From positions 1-29,151 of the forward strand of contig JACCYP010000100.1 in NCBI GenBank assembly GCA_013696425.1: DNA of 29,151 nucleotides, written 5' to 3'. The translations under genes and the position numbers were made by a program. Shown piece by piece: positions 7,072 to 15,386 of the stretch (the stretch's first letter is position 1; the number at the start of each line of letters is the position of its first letter). Source of the DNA: Thermoleophilaceae bacterium (lineage in GTDB: Bacteria; Actinomycetota; Thermoleophilia; Solirubrobacterales; Thermoleophilaceae). The notes beneath the pieces are model-generated. The model ran no database searches. It worked only from the letters and a program-made list of their open reading frames with translations, and had not been told where the DNA came from.

Positions 7072-7128
7072 GCTACGAACTACGGGCGGGCTCGGGTCGC
7101 CTGACCGGCAACAGCGGGCGCTGGTCGA

Positions 7129-7236
7129 TCAGCCGCGGGCGGGCAGCTTGTGGGCGCAGACGGGACAGTCCTCGGACTTGGGGCCCGGCGAGATGTACAC
7201 GCGGGCGGCGCAATGGGAGCAGGAGACATAGGGCAC
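7129..7236 (-). CDS. 35-residue zinc-ribbon microprotein
   Basis: A very short gene from GTG 7236 to TGA 7129 (product starts MPYVSCSHC). It carries two CxxC knuckles, C6-C9 and C24-C27, separated by ARVYISPGPKSED, the layout of a minimal one-zinc ribbon. The start is supported by a strong Shine-Dalgarno, GGAGGTGG, at 7251-7244 with a 7-base spacer. It lies 56 bases after the aldo/keto reductase stop on the same strand, so it may be the last gene of that operon. No function can be assigned; small zinc ribbons often serve in RNA or protein contacts. The four cysteines and the ribosome site make it likely to be real despite its size. Confidence 0.7.
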   Translation of the reverse strand: MPYVSCSHCAARVYISPGPKSEDCPVCAHKLPARG

Positions 7237-7243
7237 CTGGAAA

Positions 7244-7251
7244 CCACCTCC
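7244..7251 (-). promoter_or_regulatory. Strong ribosome binding site of the zinc-ribbon microprotein
   Basis: GGAGGTGG on the minus strand, 7 bases before GTG 7236. It is among the best Shine-Dalgarno matches in the window and decides the start of the 35-residue gene. Confidence 0.7.
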
Positions 7252-7292
7252 GGATCGGGTTGCGGAGGTGAAAGCGGCCCGGCCGCGGTTAC

Positions 7293-8150
7293 TTACGCGT
7301 CGAGCGCCGCCATGTCCTCGTCGGTGAGGTTCACCTCGGAGGACTTCAGGTTCTCCTCGAGGTGCTCCACCTTCGACGTGCCGGGAATCGGCATCGTCAC
7401 CGGCGAGCGGCGCAGCAGCCAGGCGAGCGCCACCTGCGAGGGCGACGCGCCGTGCTCCTCCGCAACCCGGTCCACCGGGCCGCCCGGCTCGGCCAGCTTG
7501 CCCCGCGCCAACGGGAACCAGGGGATGAAGCCGAGCTCGTCGCGCTCGCACACTCGCAGCACCGGCTCGGTGTCGCGATCGCTCATCGAGTAGCGGTTCT
7601 GCACGGACACGACGTCCACGATCGCCCGCGCGCGGGCCAGCTGCTCCTCGTCGACGTTCGACACGCCGACGTGGCGGACCTTGCCCTCCTGCTGCAAGTC
7701 GCGCAGGGCGCCGATCGACTCCTCGTAGGGCACCTTCGAGTCGGGCACGTGCAGCTGGTAGAGATCGATCGTGTCGAGACCGAGGCGCTTCAGCGACGCC
7801 TCACACGCCTCGCGCAGGTGCTCGGGCCGCCCGTTGGGCTCCCACTGGCCGGGGCCCGGCCGCTCGAAGCCGCCCTTCGTCGCGATCACGAGGCCGTCGG
7901 CGTATGGATGCAGCGCCTCGTGGATGAGCCGCTCGCTCACCTCCGGCCCGTAGGAGTCGGCTGTGTCGATGAAGTTCACGCCGAGCTCGGCCGCGCGGCG
8001 CAGCACGCTGCGCGCGCCCTGCGGGTCCTCGGGCTCACCGATCACGCCCTCCCCCACGATCCGCATCGCTCCGTATCCAAGGCGGTGCACGGTCATGTCG
8101 CCGAGCGTAACGTCGCCTGCGGCAGCCGGCCCGTGGGGTTCGAGGCTCAA
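7293..8150 (-). CDS. Aldo/keto reductase
   Basis: A 285-residue NADPH-dependent aldo/keto reductase. The catalytic tetrad is visible: Asp62 and Tyr67 in FIDTADSYG, Lys92 in VIATKGG, and His134 in YQLHVPD. The C-terminal PIPGTSKVEHLEEN gives the usual NADP-phosphate binding segment. The N-terminal TVHRLGYGAMR is typical of the bacterial oxidoreductase branch of the family, so substrates are probably small aldehydes or ketones. TTG 8150 is taken as start because it overlaps the stop of the FAD reductase upstream (TTGA) and includes the first beta hairpin (VTLGDMTV) of the fold; ATG 8096 is the alternative and would cut that hairpin. Confidence 0.9.
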   Translation of the reverse strand: MSLEPHGPAAAGDVTLGDMTVHRLGYGAMRIVGEGVIGEPEDPQGARSVLRRAAELGVNFIDTADSYGPEVSERLIHEALHPYADGLVIATKGGFERPGPGQWEPNGRPEHLREACEASLKRLGLDTIDLYQLHVPDSKVPYEESIGALRDLQQEGKVRHVGVSNVDEEQLARARAIVDVVSVQNRYSMSDRDTEPVLRVCERDELGFIPWFPLARGKLAEPGGPVDRVAEEHGASPSQVALAWLLRRSPVTMPIPGTSKVEHLEENLKSSEVNLTDEDMAALDA

Positions 8151-9376
8151 GAAATGTCTCCGAGTTCTTTGTCGAGGTCTTCGAGGTGCTCGCGGCGCGC
8201 ATCCACGTCATCCGCAATGAAGCGCCGCGCGTGGTCGAGGTCCTCCGAGCGCCCGACGGTGAGCGCCGCGCGCACCTTTCCGCCGTCGACGTAGAACGCG
8301 GTGAACTCACCGTTCTGCATCGATCCGCGCACCACGGCCTCACCCGTACCCGGGCCGACGTATTCCATCGACGCCCAGTCGGCGAGGTCGGAGAAGAAGT
8401 AGGGCACCACGTCGTGGTCCACCTCGCGACCGAGCATGTTCAGCGCCGCCGTCTTGCCGTGGCTGAAGGCCACGTCCCAGTGTTCGAGCCGGATGTCGCG
8501 ACCATGGATCACCGAGTCCCACTCGCACATGTCCCCGGCGGCGTAGATGCCCTCCACCGACGTCTCGAGCTTCGAGGAGCACTTCACGCCGCCGGCCTCG
8601 CCGAGGTCGAGCCCGGCGCCCTTGGCGAGCATCACGTCGGGCATCACCCCCACGCCCACCACCACCATGTCGGCGGCGAGCTCCCTACCGCCGGCGGTCA
8701 CGACCTTCTCCACGCGTTCGCCCGAGCCCTCGAAGCGCTCGAACTCGTCGCCGGCCACCAGCGACACGCCGTGGTCCACCAGCACGCCCTCGAAGAAGCG
8801 CGCCACCTCGGGCCCGAAGCTGCGCTCGAGCGGCACCTCCTCCTGCATGAGGATCGTGCACTCCACACCCTGCTCGGTGAGCGAGGCCGCGACCTCGCAG
8901 CCGATGTAGGAGCCCCCGATCAGCACGGCGCGCTTCGCGTCCGCCGCGTCGGCGCGGATGGCGTCGGAGTTGCCGAACGCCCTCAGGTAATGGATGCCGT
9001 CGAGGTCCGTCCCGTCGCCGCGCAGGCGGCGGACGTTCGCGCCGGTGGCGATCAGCGCCTTGCCGAAGCCGATCTCCTCCTTCGTGGATAGCTTCGCCAC
9101 CCGCTCGCCGGCGTCGAGCTTCATCACGCTCGTGCGGGTGAGCAGCTCGATGTCCTGCTCGCCCCACCATCCCTCCTCGCGGAAGAGCGCGTCCTCGCGG
9201 CTCGCCTCTCCACGCAGGTAGTCCTTCGACAGCGGCGGACGCTCATACGGCGCGTCGGGCTCGCGCCCGACCAGCAGGATCGAACCCTCGGCCCCCTCCT
9301 CGCGCAGCCAGCGCGCGCAGTTGGCGGCGGCGATGCCCCCGCCGATCAGCAGGAAGTCAACGGAGCGGTCGGGCAA
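8147..9376 (-). CDS. FAD/NAD(P)H-dependent ferredoxin reductase-like oxidoreductase
   Basis: A 409-residue pyridine nucleotide-disulfide-type reductase. The FAD site is FLLIGGGIAAANCARWL near residues 8-24, the NAD(P)H site is VLIGGSYIGCEVAASL mid-protein, and the second FAD motif is GIYAAGDMCEW. PYERPPLSKDYL is characteristic of the ferredoxin/rubredoxin reductase and AIF branch. The C-terminal part (from about 320) fits the Reductase_C domain. No redox-active CxxC is present, so it should pass electrons to a separate carrier such as a ferredoxin. None is encoded nearby. The start TTG 9376 lies one base after the TAG of the RCK gene, indicating coupling to the transport operon. Confidence 0.88.
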   Translation of the reverse strand: MPDRSVDFLLIGGGIAAANCARWLREEGAEGSILLVGREPDAPYERPPLSKDYLRGEASREDALFREEGWWGEQDIELLTRTSVMKLDAGERVAKLSTKEEIGFGKALIATGANVRRLRGDGTDLDGIHYLRAFGNSDAIRADAADAKRAVLIGGSYIGCEVAASLTEQGVECTILMQEEVPLERSFGPEVARFFEGVLVDHGVSLVAGDEFERFEGSGERVEKVVTAGGRELAADMVVVGVGVMPDVMLAKGAGLDLGEAGGVKCSSKLETSVEGIYAAGDMCEWDSVIHGRDIRLEHWDVAFSHGKTAALNMLGREVDHDVVPYFFSDLADWASMEYVGPGTGEAVVRGSMQNGEFTAFYVDGGKVRAALTVGRSEDLDHARRFIADDVDARREHLEDLDKELGDIS

Positions 9377-9377
9377 G

Positions 9378-10061
9378 CTAGGACCCGGCGGCCGGGTCGC
9401 CGCCGTTGGGGGCGAAGCGGGCGGTGACCTTGTCCTCGAGCCCGGTGTCGAGCACGAGCAGCACGTCGTCTCCCGACTCGATCACGGAATCGGCGAGCGG
9501 CACGAAGCCGGTGCCGTCGCGCAGGATCGAGATCACGAGCGAGCCGTCGGGCAGGCCGAGCTCCTTCACCTGGCTGCCTGCGGCGGGAGAGCCCTCCCCC
9601 ACCTCGAGCTCGATGATCTCGAGGCGCTCCTGCGGCAGGTCGAGCAGATGGAGCGGGCCGTACTTCGGCACCTCGTGCTCGATCAGGCGCAGGATCAGAT
9701 CCGTGGCGGAGATCGCGGGCTTGATGTCCAGGAGCCCGAAGTGCTGGAGGTTGCGTGGGTTGTTGCAGCGCGCGATCACCCGGTCGACGCCGTACTTCTC
9801 GCGCGCCACCTGGCAGATGAGGAGATTGTCCTCGTCGTCCCCGGTCACGGCGATCACCATGTCGGCGCGCTCGATGCCGGCGCGCTCGAGCACCCACAGC
9901 TCCGAGCCGTCGCCGTACTGCACACCGTGCTCGAGCTCCTCCTCGACCGCGGCGTAGCGGCGCTGGTCGGACTCGACGAGCGTCACCTCGCTGTCGCGGC
10001 TGATGAGCTCGCGGGCGAGGTTCCAGCCGACCTTCCCTGCACCGACGATCAGGATGTACAC
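9378..10061 (-). CDS. RCK protein with TrkA-N and TrkA-C domains (CeoC-like)
   Basis: A 227-residue cytoplasmic regulator of ion transport. TrkA-N Rossmann domain: nucleotide loop GAGKVG at 7-12, acidic residue E30 at the end of strand 2 (NAD-type), and the conserved GDGSE and VTGDDEDNLL segments. TrkA-C domain from about 140: IIELEVGEGSPAAGSQVKEL through DDVLLVLDTG. Such proteins bind NAD(H) or ATP and gate potassium transporters. It follows the N-domain-only RCK gene after 2 bases; mycobacteria have the same split pair, ceoB and ceoC. No Trk/Ktr membrane subunit is in the window, so its partner may be the APC permeases upstream in the operon or an unlinked channel. Confidence 0.9.
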   Translation of the reverse strand: MYILIVGAGKVGWNLARELISRDSEVTLVESDQRRYAAVEEELEHGVQYGDGSELWVLERAGIERADMVIAVTGDDEDNLLICQVAREKYGVDRVIARCNNPRNLQHFGLLDIKPAISATDLILRLIEHEVPKYGPLHLLDLPQERLEIIELEVGEGSPAAGSQVKELGLPDGSLVISILRDGTGFVPLADSVIESGDDVLLVLDTGLEDKVTARFAPNGGDPAAGS

Positions 10062-10063
10062 GG

Positions 10064-10492
10064 CTAGGAGGTGCCTCCGAGGACGGCCGTCTCAAGCATC
10101 TCGATGGCGATCTTCGTGGGACAGACCGTCTGCAGGCCCTGCTCCTGGTACCACTTGGCGCGGGCGGGGTCGAGCACGCGGACGACCACCTGCGGGATTT
10201 CGTAGCGGCGCTGGGCGACCTGGGCGATCACGAGGTTCGTGTTGTCGCCGTCGGTCGAGGCGACGAACGCGTCGGAGCGCTCGATGCCCGCCTCGATCAG
10301 CGCATCGACCTCGAGAGCGGTGCCGACGGTGAATGATCCTCCCTGGTCCTCCCAGGACACGTCCGTGCCGCGCTCGAGGAGCGCGATGGCCTCCGGATCC
10401 TCGTCGAGGACGGACACCTCGTGGCCCTCGGTGAGCATGGTCTTGGCGATGGAGGAACCCACGCGCCCGCATCCGACGATGAGAACGAACAA
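10064..10492 (-). CDS. RCK protein with TrkA-N domain only (CeoB-like)
   Basis: A 142-residue protein that is a single TrkA-N Rossmann domain: GCGRVG at 7-12, D30 at the end of strand 2, and ASTDGDNTNLVIAQVA for the ligand-side helix. It stops after the domain, so it lacks the TrkA-C part seen in its neighbour. The pair probably forms a hetero-oligomeric ring, as proposed for CeoB/CeoC. It starts 39 bases after the stop of the APC permease and ends 2 bases before the second RCK gene. Confidence 0.9.
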   Translation of the reverse strand: MFVLIVGCGRVGSSIAKTMLTEGHEVSVLDEDPEAIALLERGTDVSWEDQGGSFTVGTALEVDALIEAGIERSDAFVASTDGDNTNLVIAQVAQRRYEIPQVVVRVLDPARAKWYQEQGLQTVCPTKIAIEMLETAVLGGTS

Positions 10493-10531
10493 AGCGAGCG
10501 GAAGACTACTCCTGAGGACGTTGGGACTTCG

Positions 10532-12508
10532 CTAAGGCGCGACGCCCTCGCGCTCGCCCTCCTCACCCGCGGGTGCCGCGGTGAGGATCACCTGGCAGTG
10601 GGCCTTCTCGATCACGTACTCGGTCACCGAGTCAATCGAGCGCTCACGCACCCCCGCGCGACCGCCCAGGCGGGCGCCGCCACGGACCTTCGTGGGCGGC
10701 TCCGCGGCCAGCACGATCGCCTCCACCCCGCGCCTACGGGCCTCCTCCACGATGGTGGCGCCGATGGAGCGCCCGCGCACCATTGCCCCTGCCACCTCGA
10801 CGCCCTCGTATTCCTCCCCGACCTCCTTCGCCCGGCTCAGCGCGTTGCGCGCCACGGTCACCCGCTCGTCGTCCACCCGCGCATCCAGCGGCAGTGCGAG
10901 TGGCATCTCGAGCACGTAGAGCGCCTCGATCATCGGGCCGCCCTCCCCCGCCTGGGACTCCTCGGCAGCGAGCCTGCCGGCGGTGCCGACGATGTCGTCG
11001 TCGATCCCGGTGCCGAAGACCGGGACGAGGATCGAGCCGTACTCCACCGGTGTGGCCTCCTCGAGCGCCGTCGCCGGGATCGTGAACCGCCGCGCCAGTG
11101 GCTTGCCGCTGGCGCGGCGGTAAATCACGTAGAGCGCGAGGCCGAAGGCCATCCAGCCGAGGCCGGTCCAGCGCGCCGCCTCGCTGAAGAGGATCGTGAA
11201 CACGAGCCCGGCACCCGAGCCGATGGCGCCGACCGCGGCCGGCACCGGCACCGGCACCCCGCGCACCTTGACATTCAGCGGGATGAAGTAGGCCCGCGGC
11301 AGGTCCGGCTCGCGGAAGCGCAGGACGATCACGGCGACGTGCGCGATCGTGAGCGCGAGCATCGCCCCGAAGGCGAAGATCCCCGCCATGAAGTCGAGGT
11401 CCGCGGGGATCACCAGGGCGAACGCGAGCAACGCCGCGATCGAGATCGCGATGTACGGGGTGCCGCGGCGGCGGTAGAGGCGCCCTATGAGGCTCGGGAT
11501 CTGGCGGTTCGTGGCGAGCGAGTAGCTCAGCCGCGAGATGCCGAGCATGTTCGAGTTCGACGCCTCGAGCAGCACGAACGCGCCTATCGCGCCGACGGCA
11601 TACCGCAGCATGTCCCTCAACCACCCGGGGTCGTACTCGGACACCACGCCGAGCACCGGCGCCTCGACCCAGCGATCGCCGAGCGGCGTGGTGGCGCCCT
11701 CGACGGGCAGGGCCATCAGCGCCACCACGGACATCCCGACGAACAGGGCAAGCACCGTGATCGCACCCGCGAACACGACGCGCTTGAGCCCCCGGCGCCC
11801 CACGCGGATCTCGCCCGCGAGGCCGGAGGCCGCCTCGATGCCGGTGAGCGCGACCGACGCCAGGACGACGGCGTAGAGGAGGTCGTCGACCGAGGGGGCG
11901 CTGCCGAGATCGATCGAGCCGGTGATGGCTCCCGGGTCGAACTCCTCGAAGAGCCCGAGCACGATCACGAGCGCGAGCAGCACCATGTTCACCAGGCCGA
12001 GGCGTAGGAGCAGGCCGAGCCGGTCGCCGCTCAGGCCGCGGATGTTGGAGACGGCGACGAACGCGAGCGCGGCGCCGGCAACGGCGATCTCGATGCCGGT
12101 GCCCCCGGCCTCCCCCCAGAACGCGGACAGGTAGTGCGAGATCGAGAACGCCCCGATCGCCAGCACGATCAGGTAGTCGAGGAGGATCGCCCAGCCCGCG
12201 ATGAAGCTCCACAGCTCGTTGAACGCATACCGCGCGAAGGTCGAGGACCCGCCCCGCTCCGGATGCAGCGAGCTTGCCTCGATGTAGGTCATCGTCGTGA
12301 CCACGAAGAACCCGCCCGCCAGCAGGAATGCGAGCGGTGTGAGCCCGAGCGCGTCCTTTGCCACCAGGCCCAGCACGAAGTAGAGGGACGACCCGACCGA
12401 CAGGACGGCGATCGCAAACAGCGCCGGCGCCCCCACGCCGCGCGAGTAGTTCAGGCGCATCCGCAGGCGCTCGGGGACCGGCGGCACCTGTCGCCTCGAG
12501 GGCGTCAT
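10532..12508 (-). CDS. APC superfamily permease with C-terminal USP domain (copy 1)
   Basis: A 658-residue membrane protein: about twelve hydrophobic helices in residues 20-470, with APC-type first-helix features (GSSLYFVLGLVAKDALGLTP) and a PERGGSSTFARYAF segment after helix 2. A universal-stress-protein domain follows from about 485 to the end (YGSILVPVFG, then GRSIGATIVEEARRRGVEAIVLAA). The UspA ATP loop looks altered. The start ATG 12508 is fixed by a 4-base ATGA overlap with the stop of the 58-residue gene. Annotated relatives are called amino acid permeases, but KimA-type potassium importers belong to the same superfamily, and the RCK genes directly downstream make ion transport worth considering. 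Rv2690c beside ceoB/ceoC in M. tuberculosis is similar in size and setting, as I recall. Confidence 0.88.
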   Translation of the reverse strand: MTPSRRQVPPVPERLRMRLNYSRGVGAPALFAIAVLSVGSSLYFVLGLVAKDALGLTPLAFLLAGGFFVVTTMTYIEASSLHPERGGSSTFARYAFNELWSFIAGWAILLDYLIVLAIGAFSISHYLSAFWGEAGGTGIEIAVAGAALAFVAVSNIRGLSGDRLGLLLRLGLVNMVLLALVIVLGLFEEFDPGAITGSIDLGSAPSVDDLLYAVVLASVALTGIEAASGLAGEIRVGRRGLKRVVFAGAITVLALFVGMSVVALMALPVEGATTPLGDRWVEAPVLGVVSEYDPGWLRDMLRYAVGAIGAFVLLEASNSNMLGISRLSYSLATNRQIPSLIGRLYRRRGTPYIAISIAALLAFALVIPADLDFMAGIFAFGAMLALTIAHVAVIVLRFREPDLPRAYFIPLNVKVRGVPVPVPAAVGAIGSGAGLVFTILFSEAARWTGLGWMAFGLALYVIYRRASGKPLARRFTIPATALEEATPVEYGSILVPVFGTGIDDDIVGTAGRLAAEESQAGEGGPMIEALYVLEMPLALPLDARVDDERVTVARNALSRAKEVGEEYEGVEVAGAMVRGRSIGATIVEEARRRGVEAIVLAAEPPTKVRGGARLGGRAGVRERSIDSVTEYVIEKAHCQVILTAAPAGEEGEREGVAP

Positions 12509-12681
12509 CGGCGCGCCATGTAGAGGCGTGCCGCACCAAGGCACGCGAAGAGCACTCCGAGGACCACGCCGAGCGCGGTGGGCCCGCCACCGCGCGCGAG
12601 CGCCATTACGACCATCGCCACGCCGAGACAGGCGATCACCACCGACATGAGCTGCGTGCCGGCGCTGTAGGCCCGGTTCAT
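12505..12681 (-). CDS. 58-residue two-helix membrane microprotein between APC permeases
   Basis: A 58-residue protein from ATG 12681 to TGA 12505. After a short polar start (MNRAYSAGTQ) it is nearly all membrane: helix 1 LMSVVIACLGVAMVVMALA, a loop RGGGPTA, helix 2 LGVVLGVLFACLGAARLYMA, and an Arg-Arg end. Its start shares one base with the stop of the upstream permease (TGATG), and its stop overlaps the next permease's start (ATGA). That double coupling is strong evidence that it is translated, probably in step with both permeases. An accessory subunit or assembly factor is a fair inference; no family is recognised. Confidence 0.75.
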   Translation of the reverse strand: MNRAYSAGTQLMSVVIACLGVAMVVMALARGGGPTALGVVLGVLFACLGAARLYMARR

Positions 12682-14561
12682 CAGGCGGCCTCCTGCTTGC
12701 CCTTCGGGGCCGCCGAGGTGACGATCACCCGCGCGGGGCGCTTGGCGAGCACGTACTCGAGCGTGCGCCCGAGCAGAGAGCCCGCCCCGCGGCGGCTCGG
12801 CAGGGTCATCACGATCGCCCGGGCGCGGATCTCCTCGGCCTCCTCCACGATCCGGCGCCCCGCCTCCCCCGCGCGCACCGGCTCGTAGTGCCCGGTCACC
12901 CGCCGCCCGCCCAGCACGCGCGCGGAGTCGATCGTCTGCTGGGCTATCCGCTCGGGCTCCGGCAGCGGTGCGGAGATCGGCGTGTTCTGCGGGACGGTGA
13001 TCGTCACGAGGACGTGGATGCCGCGCCGGCGCCGGGCGGCGAGCCGTGCCGCGGTCTGAACCGCCTCGACCGAGTAGTCCCCGTCCTCGAAGGCAACGAG
13101 CACGGACTCGTACTCCACCTCGTGCTCGACGATCGGCTTCGGCATCTGGACCTTCGTGGTCGTGGTGAGCGAAAGGCCCTGGCGGCGCCGGTAGAGCACG
13201 TAGCTCGTGATGCCGATCACCATCCATGCCGTGCCCGCGACGAGGGTCTCGAAGTTGAGAACGGTGACCACCACCCAGGCGGTGCCGGTGCCGAGGCCGC
13301 CCAGGATCGCGAACAGCGGGAGGTCCTTCCCGCGGATGCGGAGCCTCCCCGGCCCGCGCCAGGGCCGCTCCTTGTCGGGCTGCTTGACCCTCAGAGCGAT
13401 CACCGCGAGGTGGGCGATGGTGAAGGAGAGCATCGCGCCGAACGCATAGATCGTCCCGAGGAAATCGGCCTGCCCCGGGAGGATCGTCAGGCAGGCGATC
13501 AGTCCGAATACCACGATCGCGATGTAGGGCGTGCGGAAGCGGGGATGCAGGCGCCGCAGCCCGTCCGGCAGCTGGCGGTGCTGGCCCATCGAGTAGGTCA
13601 GCCGCGAAACGCCGATCAGGCCGGCGTTGGTGGCGATGAACAGGATCGTGGCCGCGAGGATGCCCACGTAGATCTCCGCGGGGCCCTGCATGGCGCCGAG
13701 GTCCATGTTCTCGACCACCCCGAGGATCGGATCGTCCGCAAAGCCGCCCTCCTCTTTCGACAGCGCGAGGGCCGTGACGCCGTCCTTCACCGGCATCGCG
13801 GAGAGAGCGACCGAGGGCAGGAAGGCGTAGATCGCGATCACGGCCGTCACCACACCCGCCATCCCGCGCGGGATCGTGGTCCCGACGTCCCGGGCCTCCT
13901 CGGCCATGTTCGAGATGGTTTCGATGCCCGTGTAGGCGACCATGCCCACCGGGATCGCGATGAGGAAGTCCGAAACGGTCGGCGAGGTGCCGAAGTCGAC
14001 GTTGTTCACCAGCGTCTGGGGATCGAGGACGAGCACGATCCCGACGACCACGAGGATGAGCTGCGTCGCGAAGTCCGCCAGCGCGAGGAAGACGTTCAGC
14101 CCCGCCGACTCCTTGACCCCAACCACGTTCAGCGCGGACACCGCCCCGACCACCGCCACGCCGGCGATGATGTCGCCCGGCGAGCGCGACAGCGGCTCCC
14201 AGAAGACCCCGAGGTAGTGCGGCACGAAGAACGCCGAGATGGCGACGGTGATGATGTAGTTGAGCATCTGGCCCCACGCCGCGAAGAAGGACCAGAACTC
14301 GTTGAAGGCACGCCGGGCGAACGACGAGGAGCCACCGGCCTCCGGGTACATGGTCGTCGCCTCGGTGTAGGTCGCGGCGGTGCAGAGGAAGATCACGCCG
14401 GCGATCAGGAAGACGACCGGCGTCATCCCGAGCGCGAAGACCGCCACCAGCCCGAGGGCGTAGTAGATCGAGCTGCCCACGTTCCCGTAGGCGGTCGAGA
14501 ACAGCGCGCCGGTGCCCAGCACGCGCTCGAGTCCCTGGTTCTTCGGTCTGCGTTCGGCCAT
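12681..14561 (-). CDS. APC superfamily permease with C-terminal USP domain (copy 2)
   Basis: A 626-residue homologue of the downstream permease and first gene of the operon. Shared features include YGNVGSSIYYALGLVA in helix 1, YPEAGGSSSFARRAFNEFW after helix 2, and TNAGLIGVSRLTYSMG before helix 9. The C-terminal USP domain (about 484-626, from YESVLVAFEDG) keeps a better nucleotide loop, GAGSLLGRTLEYVLAKRPARVIV region, than copy 1. The two permeases are similar through the whole length, so they look like an old tandem duplication split by the microprotein gene. ATG 14561 is preceded by no purine-rich site; a TAAGCT box 14 bases upstream (14580-14575) could be its -10. Transport substrate is unproven. 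Confidence 0.88.
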   Translation of the reverse strand: MAERRPKNQGLERVLGTGALFSTAYGNVGSSIYYALGLVAVFALGMTPVVFLIAGVIFLCTAATYTEATTMYPEAGGSSSFARRAFNEFWSFFAAWGQMLNYIITVAISAFFVPHYLGVFWEPLSRSPGDIIAGVAVVGAVSALNVVGVKESAGLNVFLALADFATQLILVVVGIVLVLDPQTLVNNVDFGTSPTVSDFLIAIPVGMVAYTGIETISNMAEEARDVGTTIPRGMAGVVTAVIAIYAFLPSVALSAMPVKDGVTALALSKEEGGFADDPILGVVENMDLGAMQGPAEIYVGILAATILFIATNAGLIGVSRLTYSMGQHRQLPDGLRRLHPRFRTPYIAIVVFGLIACLTILPGQADFLGTIYAFGAMLSFTIAHLAVIALRVKQPDKERPWRGPGRLRIRGKDLPLFAILGGLGTGTAWVVVTVLNFETLVAGTAWMVIGITSYVLYRRRQGLSLTTTTKVQMPKPIVEHEVEYESVLVAFEDGDYSVEAVQTAARLAARRRRGIHVLVTITVPQNTPISAPLPEPERIAQQTIDSARVLGGRRVTGHYEPVRAGEAGRRIVEEAEEIRARAIVMTLPSRRGAGSLLGRTLEYVLAKRPARVIVTSAAPKGKQEAA

Positions 14562-14627
14562 CGGGGAGGCGGAAAGCTTAGGGCCGGTCCTTAGAGTGGC
14601 GGCTTCACCGGCGAGGAGAGGAGTGTC

Positions 14628-15386
14628 GTGCGCTACGTGGACCTATCGGGGCCGATCGAGCCGAGCCCCCCGGATCTGATCGAACCGCTGCGGACCGACC
14701 TGTCGTACTCGACCCACGCGGAGGGCGCCGCGCAGATCGAGGCGATGTTCGGGGTGCCCGCCGATCTGCTGCGCGACGGCGAGGGCTGGACCAACGAGGA
14801 GTTCACGAAGCTCGGCACCCACTCGACCACCCACGTGGACGCTCCGTGGCATTACAACTCGCAGATCCAGGGCGAGCCCGCCCAGAAGATCGACGAGCTC
14901 CCGCTCGAGTGGTTCCACAACCCGGGCGTGGTGCTCGACATGACCCACAAGGCCGACGGCGACGCGGTGACGGCCGCCGAGGTGGAGGCCGAGCTCGAGC
15001 GGATCGGGCACGAGCTCGAGCCGCTGCACATCGTGCTGGTGCACACCGGGCGCGACGAGTTCGCCGCCCAGCTCGACTACATCGCCCGCGGCCCGGGCGT
15101 GACCGCGGAGGCCACGCACTGGCTCTTCGAACGCGGTGTGCGCGTGATGGGCGTGGATGCCTGGGGCTGGGACGCACCGCTGCACATCCAGGCCGAGCGG
15201 GCGCTCGCCAGCGGCAATCCGGGCGTGTTCTGGGAGGCCCATCAGGCCGACCTGCCCTACTCGCAGATCGAGCGGCTCGTGAACCTCGGGTCGCTGCCCC
15301 AGACCGGATTCACGGTTGCGTGCTTCCCGCTGCGCATCAAGGGCGCCTCGGGCGCTCCGGCGCGCGTAGTGGGGATGGTGCCTTGA
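14628..15386 (+). CDS. Cyclase-family (kynurenine formamidase-like) hydrolase
   Basis: A 252-residue member of the metal-dependent cyclase family (PF04199). The metal-binding motif is HSTTHVDAPWH at about 66-76, a variant of HxGTHxDxPxH, and the second conserved His/Asp region is GVDAWGWDAPLH. The N-terminal strand YVDLSGPIE is typical. Relatives hydrolyse N-formylkynurenine, isatin or other cyclic or aryl amides; the residues do not settle which. GTG 14628 is preceded by the purine-rich GAGGAGAGGAG, a good ribosome site. Its stop overlaps the TTG start of the amidohydrolase (TTGA), so the two enzymes are made together and may act in one pathway. Confidence 0.88.
   Translation: MRYVDLSGPIEPSPPDLIEPLRTDLSYSTHAEGAAQIEAMFGVPADLLRDGEGWTNEEFTKLGTHSTTHVDAPWHYNSQIQGEPAQKIDELPLEWFHNPGVVLDMTHKADGDAVTAAEVEAELERIGHELEPLHIVLVHTGRDEFAAQLDYIARGPGVTAEATHWLFERGVRVMGVDAWGWDAPLHIQAERALASGNPGVFWEAHQADLPYSQIERLVNLGSLPQTGFTVACFPLRIKGASGAPARVVGMVP

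Noticed and set aside
14562..14627. Search for a c-di-AMP (ydaO) or other riboswitch before the APC operon
   Set aside because: Only 66 bases separate the divergent start codons, too short for a ydaO-type riboswitch, and no conserved core is seen.
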